From positions 2,232,001 through 2,296,000 of the forward strand of contig OZ245013.1 of assembly GCA_965223675.1 (NCBI GenBank): a DNA stretch of 64,000 bases. Reading direction: 5' to 3'. The notes below the pieces were generated by a model. That model saw only the letters and a program-made list of their open reading frames with translations, was not told the origin of the DNA and did not search any database. The translations under genes and the position numbers were made by a program. Shown in pieces: positions 44,228 to 53,826 of this stretch. The first letter of the stretch is position 1. Every line of letters starts with the position of its first letter. The stretch comes from JAGQKC01 sp965223675. GTDB lineage: Bacteria; Nitrospirota; Nitrospiria; Nitrospirales; UBA8639.

Positions 44228-45423
44228 GCAATCCTCACCGTCCAAAGCATGTTCCTTCATGCCTGATCTGGGGTGGCTGGTATGGCAGTCGAAATATTGG
44301 AGATACAGCTATCCTTCTAGGGCTAAAAGAGTTGATTCAGAACGTCAATAAAAATACCGATGTCTACATACGAGCGCTTTCCACTGACATCGACTACACT
44401 TCGACCAATGGAGTGACAGGCGAGCCAGCCCTCATCAAGAATGATGTTTTTCGGCCATGGACTTGGCTTCGTATACTCAACATATTTAGGAAGCCTGATA
44501 GAATTATCGTGAGCGGTGGCACTCCAGTCTTTGATCACTCGCACGCCATCCGAACCCTATACTTATTTCTTCCTGTCTTATTTCGAAAACCATTTGTCAT
44601 ATTTGGTGCGGGAATTAAACAAATCAACAGTTGGTATGGGCGCCAATATATCCCTTATTTTTTAAGGAAAGCAGAATATGTGAGTGTCAGAGATGATAAC
44701 TCCAAAGACATTCTGTGTACTCTGGGGGTTCAAAATGTATTTCTCACAGCTGATTCCGCATTTTTGGCTCGCCCTGCTCAGAGCAGTGAAGTCGACAGGT
44801 TCCTATCAAAATATGGTGTAGACCCGCAGGAATCGCTATTAGTTGTCACACCCCGGCTCCTGTCAACGCATCGCAAGCAACTTTATCTTGAAGAGCAGAT
44901 GGATCGAGACGTCATTGAACAGACACCACTGAAAATTGCTAAAGCACTTTCTTCCATTGCTCCCAAGTTTGATCGGGTGGTCCTTATGGCAATGCATTTC
45001 TATGGACCTGATAGTGATGTGCCTATCATGAAGGAAATCATGCGAGCAACCACTGCGACTAATATGGTCTTCCTCGACCAAGAGCTGCGACCAGAAATAG
45101 CCATTGCCTTGTTTCGACGCGCTCACATCGTTTTAGGAATGCGGCTTCACTCCCTGTTGTTATCTTTGTCAATGGAAACCCCAGCGGTTGGCATAGCATA
45201 TGAGCGTAAAGTGACTGAACTGTTTAGAAGACTGGAGTGCCCTGAATATTGTTTAAATCTTTTTGACTTCACAGCGGAAGATATCATCACTAAATTAGAG
45301 CAAGCTTTGAAAAATCATGAGAATACCACTCATCATATCCGAGCACGAGTTTCAGATTTACGCGGGAGTATTTTGGAAAGTGCGAACAAAGCGCTGCGGT
45401 TTAGGGACTATAAGCATGATTAA
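44224..45423 (+). CDS. Polysaccharide pyruvyl transferase family protein
   Basis: 399 residues. N-terminal WGGWYGSRNIGDTAIL and C-terminal VLGMRLHSLLLSLSMETP followed by VGIAYERKV, both hallmarks of the PF04230 family (CsaB/WcaK type), which adds pyruvate ketals from PEP to sugars. This would give the glycan negative charge. It lies within the overlapping run, ATGA coupled to the GT4 before it. Confidence 0.85.
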   Translation: MSNPHRPKHVPSCLIWGGWYGSRNIGDTAILLGLKELIQNVNKNTDVYIRALSTDIDYTSTNGVTGEPALIKNDVFRPWTWLRILNIFRKPDRIIVSGGTPVFDHSHAIRTLYLFLPVLFRKPFVIFGAGIKQINSWYGRQYIPYFLRKAEYVSVRDDNSKDILCTLGVQNVFLTADSAFLARPAQSSEVDRFLSKYGVDPQESLLVVTPRLLSTHRKQLYLEEQMDRDVIEQTPLKIAKALSSIAPKFDRVVLMAMHFYGPDSDVPIMKEIMRATTATNMVFLDQELRPEIAIALFRRAHIVLGMRLHSLLLSLSMETPAVGIAYERKVTELFRRLECPEYCLNLFDFTAEDIITKLEQALKNHENTTHHIRARVSDLRGSILESANKALRFRDYKHD

Positions 45424-46354
45424 TTGGCAACGCTGGGCATCACTATTCTTTTATGCTGCATTTTTGATTTTTCTTACTCATTATTTGCAAGGACTTGATT
45501 TTAGCAAGATGGCGTCACTCAAGCTCGCACCAGTGTATCTCCTTTTTGCTCTTCCAATTGCACTCCTGGTTCGGTTTATGTTGTCGATGGCATGGATGTT
45601 ACTGATTAAACAATATGGAGAGAATGTGAATTCATATCTCAAGCTTAACTACGTGTACGCGAAAGCGTGGTTAGGAAAGTATATTCCGGGTAAAGTCGCA
45701 TGGATAGCCGGTAAGGTGTATTTTGCAGCCGAACAGGGAATAAGCAAAAAAATCCTTGCAGTAACAACCGTCATAGAAGCAGGAATTCAGATGATGACTG
45801 CCCTTGGGGTCGCCTTTCTCTTTTTACTCCTTTCAGGACAGTTTTCGGAAATAGATTTTCGCTTGGTGATTTTTTCGGCAATTAGTTTCGTAGCAATCCT
45901 ACTCCTTTTTATCCCGCCCATTTTTAATTACTGTGTTTCAACTGCTTTATTAATCATAAGAGGCAAGCAGTTGAGTGAGGATTTAAAACTGAGGGTCGCT
46001 CCCTTTTTCCAGATCAATGGGTTATACGCACTTACACACGCTCTTGGAGGTATTCCCTTCTTCTGCTTAATTAAGGCCATCTATCCAGAACTTGAGCTAA
46101 ACTCATTTTTCTACCTAGGTGCGGTGTCTCTTCTATCTGGAGTCATTGGAACACTTGCGATATTTGCTCCAAGTGGACTAGGGGTACGCGAAGGAGTACA
46201 GCTTTTGCTTCTCACCCTAGTTTTACCCAAAGAAATCGTCGTTCTTGCAGTTCTAGTTTCGCGTATCTGGTCCGTTATGCTTGATCTACTCTTCTACGCT
46301 ATCAGTTTGGTTCTTTCATATTCCAAACGTCCTTTGGCTATCACCACCTCCTGA
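45416..46354 (+). CDS. LPG-synthase-like (UPF0104) membrane protein
   Basis: 312 residues, about eight membrane segments. YVYAKAWLGKYIPGKVAW and FAPSGLGVREG are typical of the lysylphosphatidylglycerol-synthase transmembrane family. Only the membrane part is present, without the C-terminal aminoacyl domain, so it is more likely a flippase-like or glycan-related member than a lysyl transferase. It overlaps the pyruvyl transferase by 8 bp and ends the run. Confidence 0.75.
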   Translation: MINWQRWASLFFYAAFLIFLTHYLQGLDFSKMASLKLAPVYLLFALPIALLVRFMLSMAWMLLIKQYGENVNSYLKLNYVYAKAWLGKYIPGKVAWIAGKVYFAAEQGISKKILAVTTVIEAGIQMMTALGVAFLFLLLSGQFSEIDFRLVIFSAISFVAILLLFIPPIFNYCVSTALLIIRGKQLSEDLKLRVAPFFQINGLYALTHALGGIPFFCLIKAIYPELELNSFFYLGAVSLLSGVIGTLAIFAPSGLGVREGVQLLLLTLVLPKEIVVLAVLVSRIWSVMLDLLFYAISLVLSYSKRPLAITTS

Positions 46355-46851
46355 ACCATTCCTAGTTTCCCTATTTGCAGATTATAAAAAGCCTTCGAAT
46401 ATATTAGAGAAGGGATCATTCTAAATTCCGTATCTCACCTAAGATATTCCACGTAAATAACTTAACTAGTATCTTTCATCAACTACTCATTACTTACTAC
46501 ACAGTTGAAACCTAATTGCATGAAAATTCTTGTAAGGTACCTCTCATTACTAAAATTTTCCCCGATCAATATAAGTAGGAACAGATTGCTATGTACTGAA
46601 GGAAACATGAGTGCGTCAAGAATATTCAGATTTTTCCGACTTATATACATACGAGGAAGATGATTTCTCGCGACTATCCAAGACATGAATGACAAAGATT
46701 GAAGTGGATCCATGTCGGATGATGACCTTGAAATCTGTGCCTCAGCCTACAAGGCAAAAAATCACTGGGTGAAGTAGAGGAATAGCGAAGAATTTACGAC
46801 ATTCATCAAAAACGTTATCTTCTTAAACATGTTTGATTTGGCAGGTCGACC
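46355..46851. other. Gene-free stretch before pgsA
   Basis: About 500 AT-rich bases between the end of the glycan run and pgsA. No gene, RNA gene or clear terminator was recognised. Confidence 0.4.
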
Positions 46852-47484
46852 ATGCAGCAGCCCCACTCACTTCTCGAAAAATCAGAAATACAAGCCTCTG
46901 GCATCCATCCTACGAACCTGAATCTACCCAATTTTCTTACCTGTACGCGAATTGTTTTAATTCCGGTATTTATCGCACTTTTTACAGCCCCCTCCTCATC
47001 ACGATCACTCGCAGCGGTGAGCATCTTTGGAGTCGCGGCGCTCACGGATTTTTTTGATGGTTATTTGGCTCGAAAATATTCGCAAGTGACAACCCTCGGC
47101 AAATTGCTCGACCCTGTTGCTGATAAATTGTTAGTCACAGCCGGCCTTGTGGTACTCGTCCAGTATCAGCAGATCGAGGCTTGGCTCGCATTTGCCATTA
47201 TCGCGAGAGAGCTGAGCGTCACGGGTCTGCGCACGGTTGCAGCAGCAGAAGGCTTGATTATCCCTGCTGATACGTTGGGGAAAGTTAAAACATTTTTCCA
47301 AATTTGCGGAATCATCTTCCTCTCACTCCCTACGTTTACTGTCAATCAAGCATTCGAGGTCCATAGTCTAGGCGTCGTCCTTCTTTACCTCTCTCTCATG
47401 CTCGGCATATTGTCTGGCCTTCAGTATCTCTCTGCCGTTCTACCGAAATTAGGGATAGGCAGGGCTACTCACAAGAAAATGTGA
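46852..47484 (+). CDS. pgsA: CDP-diacylglycerol-glycerol-3-phosphate 3-phosphatidyltransferase
   Basis: 210 residues. The CDP-alcohol phosphotransferase motif D-x2-DG-x2-AR-x8-G-x3-D-x3-D is complete: D66, D69, G70, A73, R74, G83, D87 and D91. It makes phosphatidylglycerol phosphate in the inner membrane, the first step to PG and cardiolipin. The N-terminus is about 22 residues longer than many family members; a start just before NLNLPNFLT is not excluded. It is followed by a PG-using type of enzyme after 45 bp. Confidence 0.92.
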   Translation: MQQPHSLLEKSEIQASGIHPTNLNLPNFLTCTRIVLIPVFIALFTAPSSSRSLAAVSIFGVAALTDFFDGYLARKYSQVTTLGKLLDPVADKLLVTAGLVVLVQYQQIEAWLAFAIIARELSVTGLRTVAAAEGLIIPADTLGKVKTFFQICGIIFLSLPTFTVNQAFEVHSLGVVLLYLSLMLGILSGLQYLSAVLPKLGIGRATHKKM

Positions 47485-47529
47485 CTCCATTCATATTTCT
47501 ATTAGGCAATCACCCCGGAGCGTGCCTAC

Positions 47530-49425
47530 ATGGCGAACAGTTTTTCAACTTTTTGGCAGTCTTGTCAGTCAGCACTTAGCGATGACAAACATTCATCTGT
47601 AGAACCAGTTTCTGTCACAACCCTTGCACTTCGACATGGGTTTCTTCTTCTCATCACGCTTTTTGCTTTTAGACTTGAAAAAATCTTTTATATCCAGCTT
47701 GATCTCGGTGTAAAAGATTGGGCTGTCATACTCTTGCCTGAAGTGGGGACCGTCTTGCTCATTGAAGCTCTCCTATTGACGTTCGCCCTTGTCTTTCGAG
47801 CCGTAGGGCATCGGGCAATCTCGATCGTGTTTCATGCCAGCCATGCGTTACTCTATATCATTGCTGTTGTTGAACATCAATTTTTGATGAAAACGGGTAC
47901 ACAGATTGACATTTCTCTGATCTCTTACACGACTCGACATGCCGGTGAACTGTCGGCTGTCGTTGGGAGCGGTATCGATGCAGGACTGATCATTCGGATT
48001 GTCGTGGCCGCATCTTGCTTTCTGTTAGCCTGTCAAGTCACTCTGCAGCAAGTATGCCGTTCTCATCTCAAACCAACCATACTGGTGATAGCGATTGTCA
48101 TTTCTCCATTTCTCATCATCCTGTCTCAGCCACCCGGAGGGACGGGCACTCCATTTTCTACAAGAATCTTTGTAGACTTTTTCTTTCCTCTCTTTAAACA
48201 ACGAGTCGCACAAGCAGAAACACTCGTCTCACCTCAACCAATATATGAGCCTCCTACCTTACTGAGCGATACACCAGCACGCCGCCCGAATATTGTACTC
48301 TTTGTCATGGAGTCTTCACGAGCAGATGTGTTTTCTCCCTACTCTCCAGGGAACGATAAAGCCGCAACACCATTTTTTTCTCAGCTCGCCACACAGGGGT
48401 ACTTGTTTGAGAACGTCTATACGACCGTTCCCCATACATCTAAGGCTTTGACTGGAATACTGTGTGGCATGTATCCACGTTTGCAGCAAACAATCAGTGA
48501 ATCAGAGCCGACATCTCTGCCTTTACGCTGTCTCCCTCATCTCTTACATGAGTTAGGCTATCGAACAAAATTTCTTCAGACTGCGAAGGGGGAATTTGAA
48601 AATCGACCAGGCCTGTTACAGAACATAGGTTTTGATTCGTGGGAACTCCAAGAAGACGTCAGCGACGGGTATCAAGAGGTGGGCTATTTCGGGCTAGACG
48701 AATTCGCCATGCTCAAGCCCACGATCCGTTGGATCAATTCTGAAAAAATTCAGCCATTTTTCTTAACGTTACTGACCGTCTCGACGCATCATCCCTATCA
48801 AGTCCCAGGGATGAAGGAGTGGCCCGAGGCCGAAGAAGAGTTCGCTAGTTACCTGCAAGCCATTGCCTATCAAGACCGATTTGCGAATTCACTCTTTGAG
48901 GAGTTAGAAAAAGATGATCTCTTAACCAATACCGTCTTGATTTTTATTGGTGACCACGGAGAGGCGTTTGGTGAGCATTATCGCAAACAACATGATGTCG
49001 TGCCTTACGAAGAAGGCATTCGCGTCCCATTATTGGTGTATGGACCGCAATGGCTAGGTCCGATTGGTGCCCGGGAAGGCCTTCGACACCATATTGATCT
49101 TCTTCCAACCGTCTTGGAATTCCTTGACGTACCATTCAAAGGGAAACTGCCAGGGAAAAGCCTTTTCACGACTGACGGACATCCGTTTGTTGTCTCTTCA
49201 TGTTGGTACACAGATTACTGTCTGGCACTACGACAGGAACACTGGAAGTTTATCTACCACTATGGTCGTCTGACACCTGAAATTTTCGATCTGAAGACTG
49301 ATCCGTATGAAACTATTAACCGAATCAATAACGTTCCTCAGAACATCGAAACAGAGGCCTGGCATAATATGCTCCAGCTTAAAGCCTCAGTTGATGGGTA
49401 TTATGATCGTCTCAACGGAACTTGA
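47530..49425 (+). CDS. LtaS/sulfatase-family membrane protein
   Basis: 631 residues. Five N-terminal membrane segments precede a long periplasmic alkaline-phosphatase-fold domain: PNIVLFVMESSRADVFSPY, the nucleophile region VPHTSKALTGILCG, IFIGDHGEAFGEH and KLPGKSLFT. The plan matches phosphoglycerol or phosphoethanolamine transferases. Thr or Ser in the HTS stretch is the probable nucleophile. It might move a head group from phosphatidylglycerol to a surface glycan, which fits its place after pgsA. Confidence 0.8.
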   Translation: MANSFSTFWQSCQSALSDDKHSSVEPVSVTTLALRHGFLLLITLFAFRLEKIFYIQLDLGVKDWAVILLPEVGTVLLIEALLLTFALVFRAVGHRAISIVFHASHALLYIIAVVEHQFLMKTGTQIDISLISYTTRHAGELSAVVGSGIDAGLIIRIVVAASCFLLACQVTLQQVCRSHLKPTILVIAIVISPFLIILSQPPGGTGTPFSTRIFVDFFFPLFKQRVAQAETLVSPQPIYEPPTLLSDTPARRPNIVLFVMESSRADVFSPYSPGNDKAATPFFSQLATQGYLFENVYTTVPHTSKALTGILCGMYPRLQQTISESEPTSLPLRCLPHLLHELGYRTKFLQTAKGEFENRPGLLQNIGFDSWELQEDVSDGYQEVGYFGLDEFAMLKPTIRWINSEKIQPFFLTLLTVSTHHPYQVPGMKEWPEAEEEFASYLQAIAYQDRFANSLFEELEKDDLLTNTVLIFIGDHGEAFGEHYRKQHDVVPYEEGIRVPLLVYGPQWLGPIGAREGLRHHIDLLPTVLEFLDVPFKGKLPGKSLFTTDGHPFVVSSCWYTDYCLALRQEHWKFIYHYGRLTPEIFDLKTDPYETINRINNVPQNIETEAWHNMLQLKASVDGYYDRLNGT

Positions 49426-49452
49426 GTTACCGTTCATTGAGAGACACTTCTA

Positions 49453-50334
49453 TTAAAGCGCCAATACTTTTCGCGGGATAGGCTCCACAGAAAACGTCAC
49501 AGACGCCAACCCGAACGGTTCTCCATCTAACTCCATATCGCTTTTCTCATGAGCGCGGACCTCAATCTTCTCCGCGGAATACATCATCACACCATCCATT
49601 TCGCTAAGGGTCCCTCTGAATAGTCCGCATGCGTAGCGAACGATCTGGCTTCGACGGTCTCCCTTAAGCAAAGCCACTGACAACTTCGGCACGCAATGAT
49701 CAGCATTTTTAAACATCGGATGCGGACCAGCAAAATAGGGGCCTTTGCTCACTATGACTCCGACAATACGTTCTTGAATTTTTTTGCCATCGACCACCAC
49801 TTCGTACGTGGGGATACGATACTGTGGAAGCTCCCATAACGCTTGCATCGCGTAGGCTCCTTCATGAAACCGCTTCTTAAGCCATGGAGAAACCCGAGCC
49901 ACGACCGATGCATCGAAGCCAACCGATCCTACGCTCACAAAGGGACGCGAATTAGCTTGACCGAAATACACATCGCGAGTCACTCCTCGCTGTAACACCG
50001 TCAACCATGTATCGATTGATTGAGGGATCGATAAACCATGGGCCAGGAGATTGATTGTCCCTGCCGGATACAATCCGATTGGGACAGAAGGTGGGATGTC
50101 GGCTATCGCGTGAAATAAAGTTCCATCGCCTCCAATACAAATCACGGATCCCCCAGTTTTTCCTAACTCACGCACAAGAGCTCTATCCACTAATTGAGCC
50201 TGGATGATGTGAAAGCCTTTTCTGGAGAGATGTTGAATGACCGCCGCAGCTCTGCGTTGAGCCTCACGACGTCCGGATCCTGGATTATGGAGCACAAGAG
50301 TATTTGCAGGAGAAAACATGTGCTGGGTTCGCAT
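49453..50334 (-). CDS. Diacylglycerol kinase family lipid kinase
   Basis: 293 residues, DAGK catalytic family (YegS/DgkB type). LVLHNPGSGRRE at the start, the phosphate loop CIGGDGTLFHAI and LYPAGTINLLAHGL. It would phosphorylate diacylglycerol or a related lipid. If the LtaS-like neighbour uses PG, diacylglycerol would be its by-product and this enzyme could recycle it; that link is an inference. Confidence 0.83.
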   Translation of the reverse strand: MRTQHMFSPANTLVLHNPGSGRREAQRRAAAVIQHLSRKGFHIIQAQLVDRALVRELGKTGGSVICIGGDGTLFHAIADIPPSVPIGLYPAGTINLLAHGLSIPQSIDTWLTVLQRGVTRDVYFGQANSRPFVSVGSVGFDASVVARVSPWLKKRFHEGAYAMQALWELPQYRIPTYEVVVDGKKIQERIVGVIVSKGPYFAGPHPMFKNADHCVPKLSVALLKGDRRSQIVRYACGLFRGTLSEMDGVMMYSAEKIEVRAHEKSDMELDGEPFGLASVTFSVEPIPRKVLAL

Positions 50335-50376
50335 ACAATTTTGGAGTTCTGTGCGTGAGGGATTGTCGAATACACT

Positions 50377-52026
50377 CTAGGAAGGTGAGTGTGGTGTTCG
50401 TTTCCCCTTTGTTGAACTGGATGTCCCGGATGTTTCTTTTTCTATCTGATCGGTCACGCGTAGAAATTCATATGGGCGGTCCATAGTCGAAAAATAGTTC
50501 TCATCATCGAGTAGGGGAAATTGTTCATCAAAATAATAATTCAGAATAAGCCTAAATGTATTGACTGGAGTGATTTCAGGATACAGCCCAATCTCCTTCC
50601 CGTCAGGGATGTAATAGGCATTGAGAATCGACATCCGTTCTTTGAACGATGTATGACTCGGGTCCCGCCAATCAAGATCTGCGCCTGGTCCATGATCGGC
50701 CTGCAGAATGATGATTGTGGGTCTTTTCGCTTCCGAGAGAATTCCTTGAATGGCCGTGGTGATATATTCGTTCAGTGCATGTAATTGTTCGATATAGCGA
50801 ACCCTGTATTCTTCGGCGCTGACATTATAGTGGTATCGATACTCGCTACCATCTCTGAAAGAAAATGTATGGTCTCGCTGCCACTGATTGTCTTGACGGC
50901 CTAAGACAAAAGGAGGGTGAGGAGCCACGAAATGCGCGAAAACAAATTGAGGATGATCATCTTCTATAATTTTTGGGAGAGAGTTCGCGATAGAGACGAT
51001 ACGAGTCTTATGCACATCATAAAGAGAGTGACCATACAACGTTTCCATTGCTGCGGGAATAGGAGTTTGCATGAGAAAAAAACTCTCCCATTCCGTCAAT
51101 GACCTATCTGGAATAATATAGTTATCGGCCTCACGTAGCTCAGTAAAGGAGATACCAGAGCCAAAAGCCACCGTATGATATCCCTGTTTCTTGAGAAACA
51201 CCATCAGTCGATTTTCGCGAATCAACTCTCTAAGTGGATCACGATTGTTAGAGTCCGTTTCAATTTTTACTGACAACCTATCAAGGTATTGAAAATTTAA
51301 GGATGAAGATAACGACAGCACCGTTTGCGCATAATTGGATCGACTCTTTCTAGCCACATAAAACCCATCCTCTGTCAGTGCCTGTATGAACGGTGTATTG
51401 TCATAGTTGTATTGCTCCCTCAACACATCGTCCCTTCCATAACCGTCAAGAATGATGTAATAGATATGAGGATAGATAATATTTTCACTTTCTTTTTTAG
51501 GATTGTGCTTTGAGAGTTGACTCTCAAGCAGAAGTAGCCTTCTATCATGAACTGCCGCATGACTGTCCGCTGTAGAGACCTGAAGACTCATCAGTTGAAT
51601 GGCCAGAAGACTTCCTAATTCAACTCCTAATAGACACCACCCAGTGATATTGAGAATTTTGGTTGCTTGATCTAGAGAATTTTTCAAGTAATAGACCATC
51701 AGACATGCGATGATCCAGATACTTACGGGAATAAACATGCCGAACTCCTGGTCCCCGACAAAGATCATATTCCCGAAATGCTCTACCTGGAATTGATAGG
51801 AAAACAAGAGTCCTGTCATCACCGACGTCAACAAAGCACCCAGCTTCCAATTTTTAAGAACCATTCCCAGGAGGAACCAAATGGCTAACGTACAGACCGA
51901 CGTGAAAACAAGAGCTCGTAGGATATCAGGAAATCCCACTTCTCCCATCTTGGTATGAGGTACATACGAGGCAAGTACGATCCACAAGGCAAAGGTCATT
52001 GGATAGAAAATCAGTTGAGGCTTCAT
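50377..52026 (-). CDS. Membrane sulfatase-fold protein (alkaline phosphatase superfamily)
   Basis: 549 residues. Four or five N-terminal membrane segments, then a periplasmic domain with IYYIILDGYGRDDVL, SRSNYAQTVLSLSSSLNF (nucleophile region, Thr or Ser) and ILQADHGPGADLDW. The overall plan is like the sulfatase-type gene at 47530 but the two are clearly diverged. It ends with a hydrophilic Ser/Thr/Lys-rich tail. Substrate unknown. Confidence 0.78.
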   Translation of the reverse strand: MKPQLIFYPMTFALWIVLASYVPHTKMGEVGFPDILRALVFTSVCTLAIWFLLGMVLKNWKLGALLTSVMTGLLFSYQFQVEHFGNMIFVGDQEFGMFIPVSIWIIACLMVYYLKNSLDQATKILNITGWCLLGVELGSLLAIQLMSLQVSTADSHAAVHDRRLLLLESQLSKHNPKKESENIIYPHIYYIILDGYGRDDVLREQYNYDNTPFIQALTEDGFYVARKSRSNYAQTVLSLSSSLNFQYLDRLSVKIETDSNNRDPLRELIRENRLMVFLKKQGYHTVAFGSGISFTELREADNYIIPDRSLTEWESFFLMQTPIPAAMETLYGHSLYDVHKTRIVSIANSLPKIIEDDHPQFVFAHFVAPHPPFVLGRQDNQWQRDHTFSFRDGSEYRYHYNVSAEEYRVRYIEQLHALNEYITTAIQGILSEAKRPTIIILQADHGPGADLDWRDPSHTSFKERMSILNAYYIPDGKEIGLYPEITPVNTFRLILNYYFDEQFPLLDDENYFSTMDRPYEFLRVTDQIEKETSGTSSSTKGKRTPHSPS

Positions 52027-52342
52027 CTCTTCAGTTCTTCAGTGCAAGAAATATATGTACTTGTTTCCCTCGACTACGGAGGACAATCCTTAGTCTTTTT
52101 TCGGTTATAAATGATCGTTCCTAAACTCAACCGGCGATTTAGTCTTGAAGGTTTTACCGAATTCAGGAGTTTTCAAAAAGAGATGACTTGGGATGAGAAA
52201 AGATCACGACGAAGAAAGGGGGAATTGGAAGCAGCAATTCACCTCGCGCATGAATAAAAGCTAATAGCCTACCAACTCTCAGCTTTCACCAAGAACTGGC
52301 TCCTTGAAGAGATACGGATGAATTGAATTTGCCTTCTGAAAC
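52027..52342. other. Short gene-free stretch
   Basis: About 315 bases between the sulfatase-fold gene and cpoB, both minus strand. Nothing recognisable was seen. Confidence 0.35.
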
Positions 52343-53779
52343 TTAGGAGGACTCTTTCCTAGGGGGATTGACTTCTGCAAGTCGGGCATAGGCTTTAGAC
52401 GCGGCACGACTTTTGGGATAGGTACGGACAAGTTGACGAAACATGGAACGAGCTGAAATAGGATCTTGAAGACCCAGGTGAGAATAACCAATTTTTAATA
52501 GAGCCGCAGGTACCTTATTGCTAGTCGAATAATTTTTCACAACCTGCTCAAACTCTCTGATAGCCAAAGCATATTGCTGCTGTCCGTAATAACACTCACC
52601 AAGCCAATACTGGGCATTCGACGCCAATGAAGAGCGAGGATAATCCTTGAGAAACTGACGAAATCCCTGAAACGCTCCCTGCAGATCACCTGCTCGCAAC
52701 TTCTCGTAGTGTTGCTGATAGAGGATTACGGCACCCTCGTTTGATCTCGTGCTCGGTAGAGGCAACGATCGACTAGGCACGATCTTGGAACGGTCTAATT
52801 CTTCAAGAGCATGTTGAGTTAATTTATGCTCAAACAGCTGACCTTGAGCCTGAAGTGGATCAGGAGACCGTTCCTCAGCTGCCTTACGTTGAGAAAAAGA
52901 AATATTTGCGATTGAATCCCGAAGCTCTTGAGCAGGCGTGGCAGAAGGTACGTGGCCCAAGAGAGTACCAGAGGTAACCCGATTCTGAGAGGTACCCTCC
53001 GAATCAGTCTTAATCCGAGCAATCTGAGAAAGTTTTCGTTCATGGTCATCGAGTCGATCTGCAAGCGTTTGACTTACTTGCTCAAACGCGGAGACAACAC
53101 TATCAACACTCTTTTTCACCTGTTCCCAATTTGCCTGGGCCACATCTCTATTATCCGTCTGATGGTTCGTGACATTTACCAATTGGGTGCTCGTTTCCAC
53201 TAATTTGGCTTCTTGATCCTCCAACGCCCGATGCACAGAATCTAAAACAGTCCTAAAATCAACGAACGATCCTTGAAACTCATTGAGTTTCTGGGCTTGC
53301 GAAGTCAGCACCTCGTTTTGCTGAAGAATCTGCTGCTTCAAGTGTTCCACATCAGAGCGCAGATCCTGTTCACGAACCTGAGCATCTTCGCGTGTCTCGA
53401 CAATTTCTTGACCAAGATTTTTTATTTGGTGTTCGACAGATTTCAAATGATGTTCACTTTGATCAATCGCGCCTCGGACTTCAAATAAATCTCCGTCTTT
53501 AATTGTCGTCACTTGATCCATGACTTCTGCTCTAGCCGAGAGCAATTCCTTAATCTCGGCTCGTTGTGTAGCGATAATCCCATTCGCTTCCTGAAGAGCA
53601 CGATTCGCATCTTCGACAGCCTGTTGAAGCTCCACCTTACTCTTATCTAGCTTGGAAATGCGTGCATCTAAATCACGTTTCATTCGTACGACATCTGCCT
53701 GCTGAGCCATACACCCACTGCTTAACACACAGAACAGAAGAATCAGAAAGATGGCACACATTTTCCGGACGCTCTTCAT
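52343..53779 (-). CDS. cpoB: CpoB/YbgF-like Tol-Pal coordinator lipoprotein
   Basis: 478 residues. Signal peptide with lipobox SSGC (Cys 23), a long coiled coil from about 30 to 270, a linker, then TPR repeats from about 355 to the end (ALREFEQVV-type units with YPRSSLASNAQYWLGECYYG). Tail-end TPRs of this kind mark YbgF/CpoB, which ties Tol-Pal to cell-wall synthesis. It is longer and more coiled than E. coli CpoB, which is not a lipoprotein. It lies 47 bp after pal on the same strand. Confidence 0.82.
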   Translation of the reverse strand: MKSVRKMCAIFLILLFCVLSSGCMAQQADVVRMKRDLDARISKLDKSKVELQQAVEDANRALQEANGIIATQRAEIKELLSARAEVMDQVTTIKDGDLFEVRGAIDQSEHHLKSVEHQIKNLGQEIVETREDAQVREQDLRSDVEHLKQQILQQNEVLTSQAQKLNEFQGSFVDFRTVLDSVHRALEDQEAKLVETSTQLVNVTNHQTDNRDVAQANWEQVKKSVDSVVSAFEQVSQTLADRLDDHERKLSQIARIKTDSEGTSQNRVTSGTLLGHVPSATPAQELRDSIANISFSQRKAAEERSPDPLQAQGQLFEHKLTQHALEELDRSKIVPSRSLPLPSTRSNEGAVILYQQHYEKLRAGDLQGAFQGFRQFLKDYPRSSLASNAQYWLGECYYGQQQYALAIREFEQVVKNYSTSNKVPAALLKIGYSHLGLQDPISARSMFRQLVRTYPKSRAASKAYARLAEVNPPRKESS

Positions 53780-53826
53780 GATGTCATTCCCAATGTTAGA
53801 TTTGAGCCTAGAAAAGAAAAATCAAC

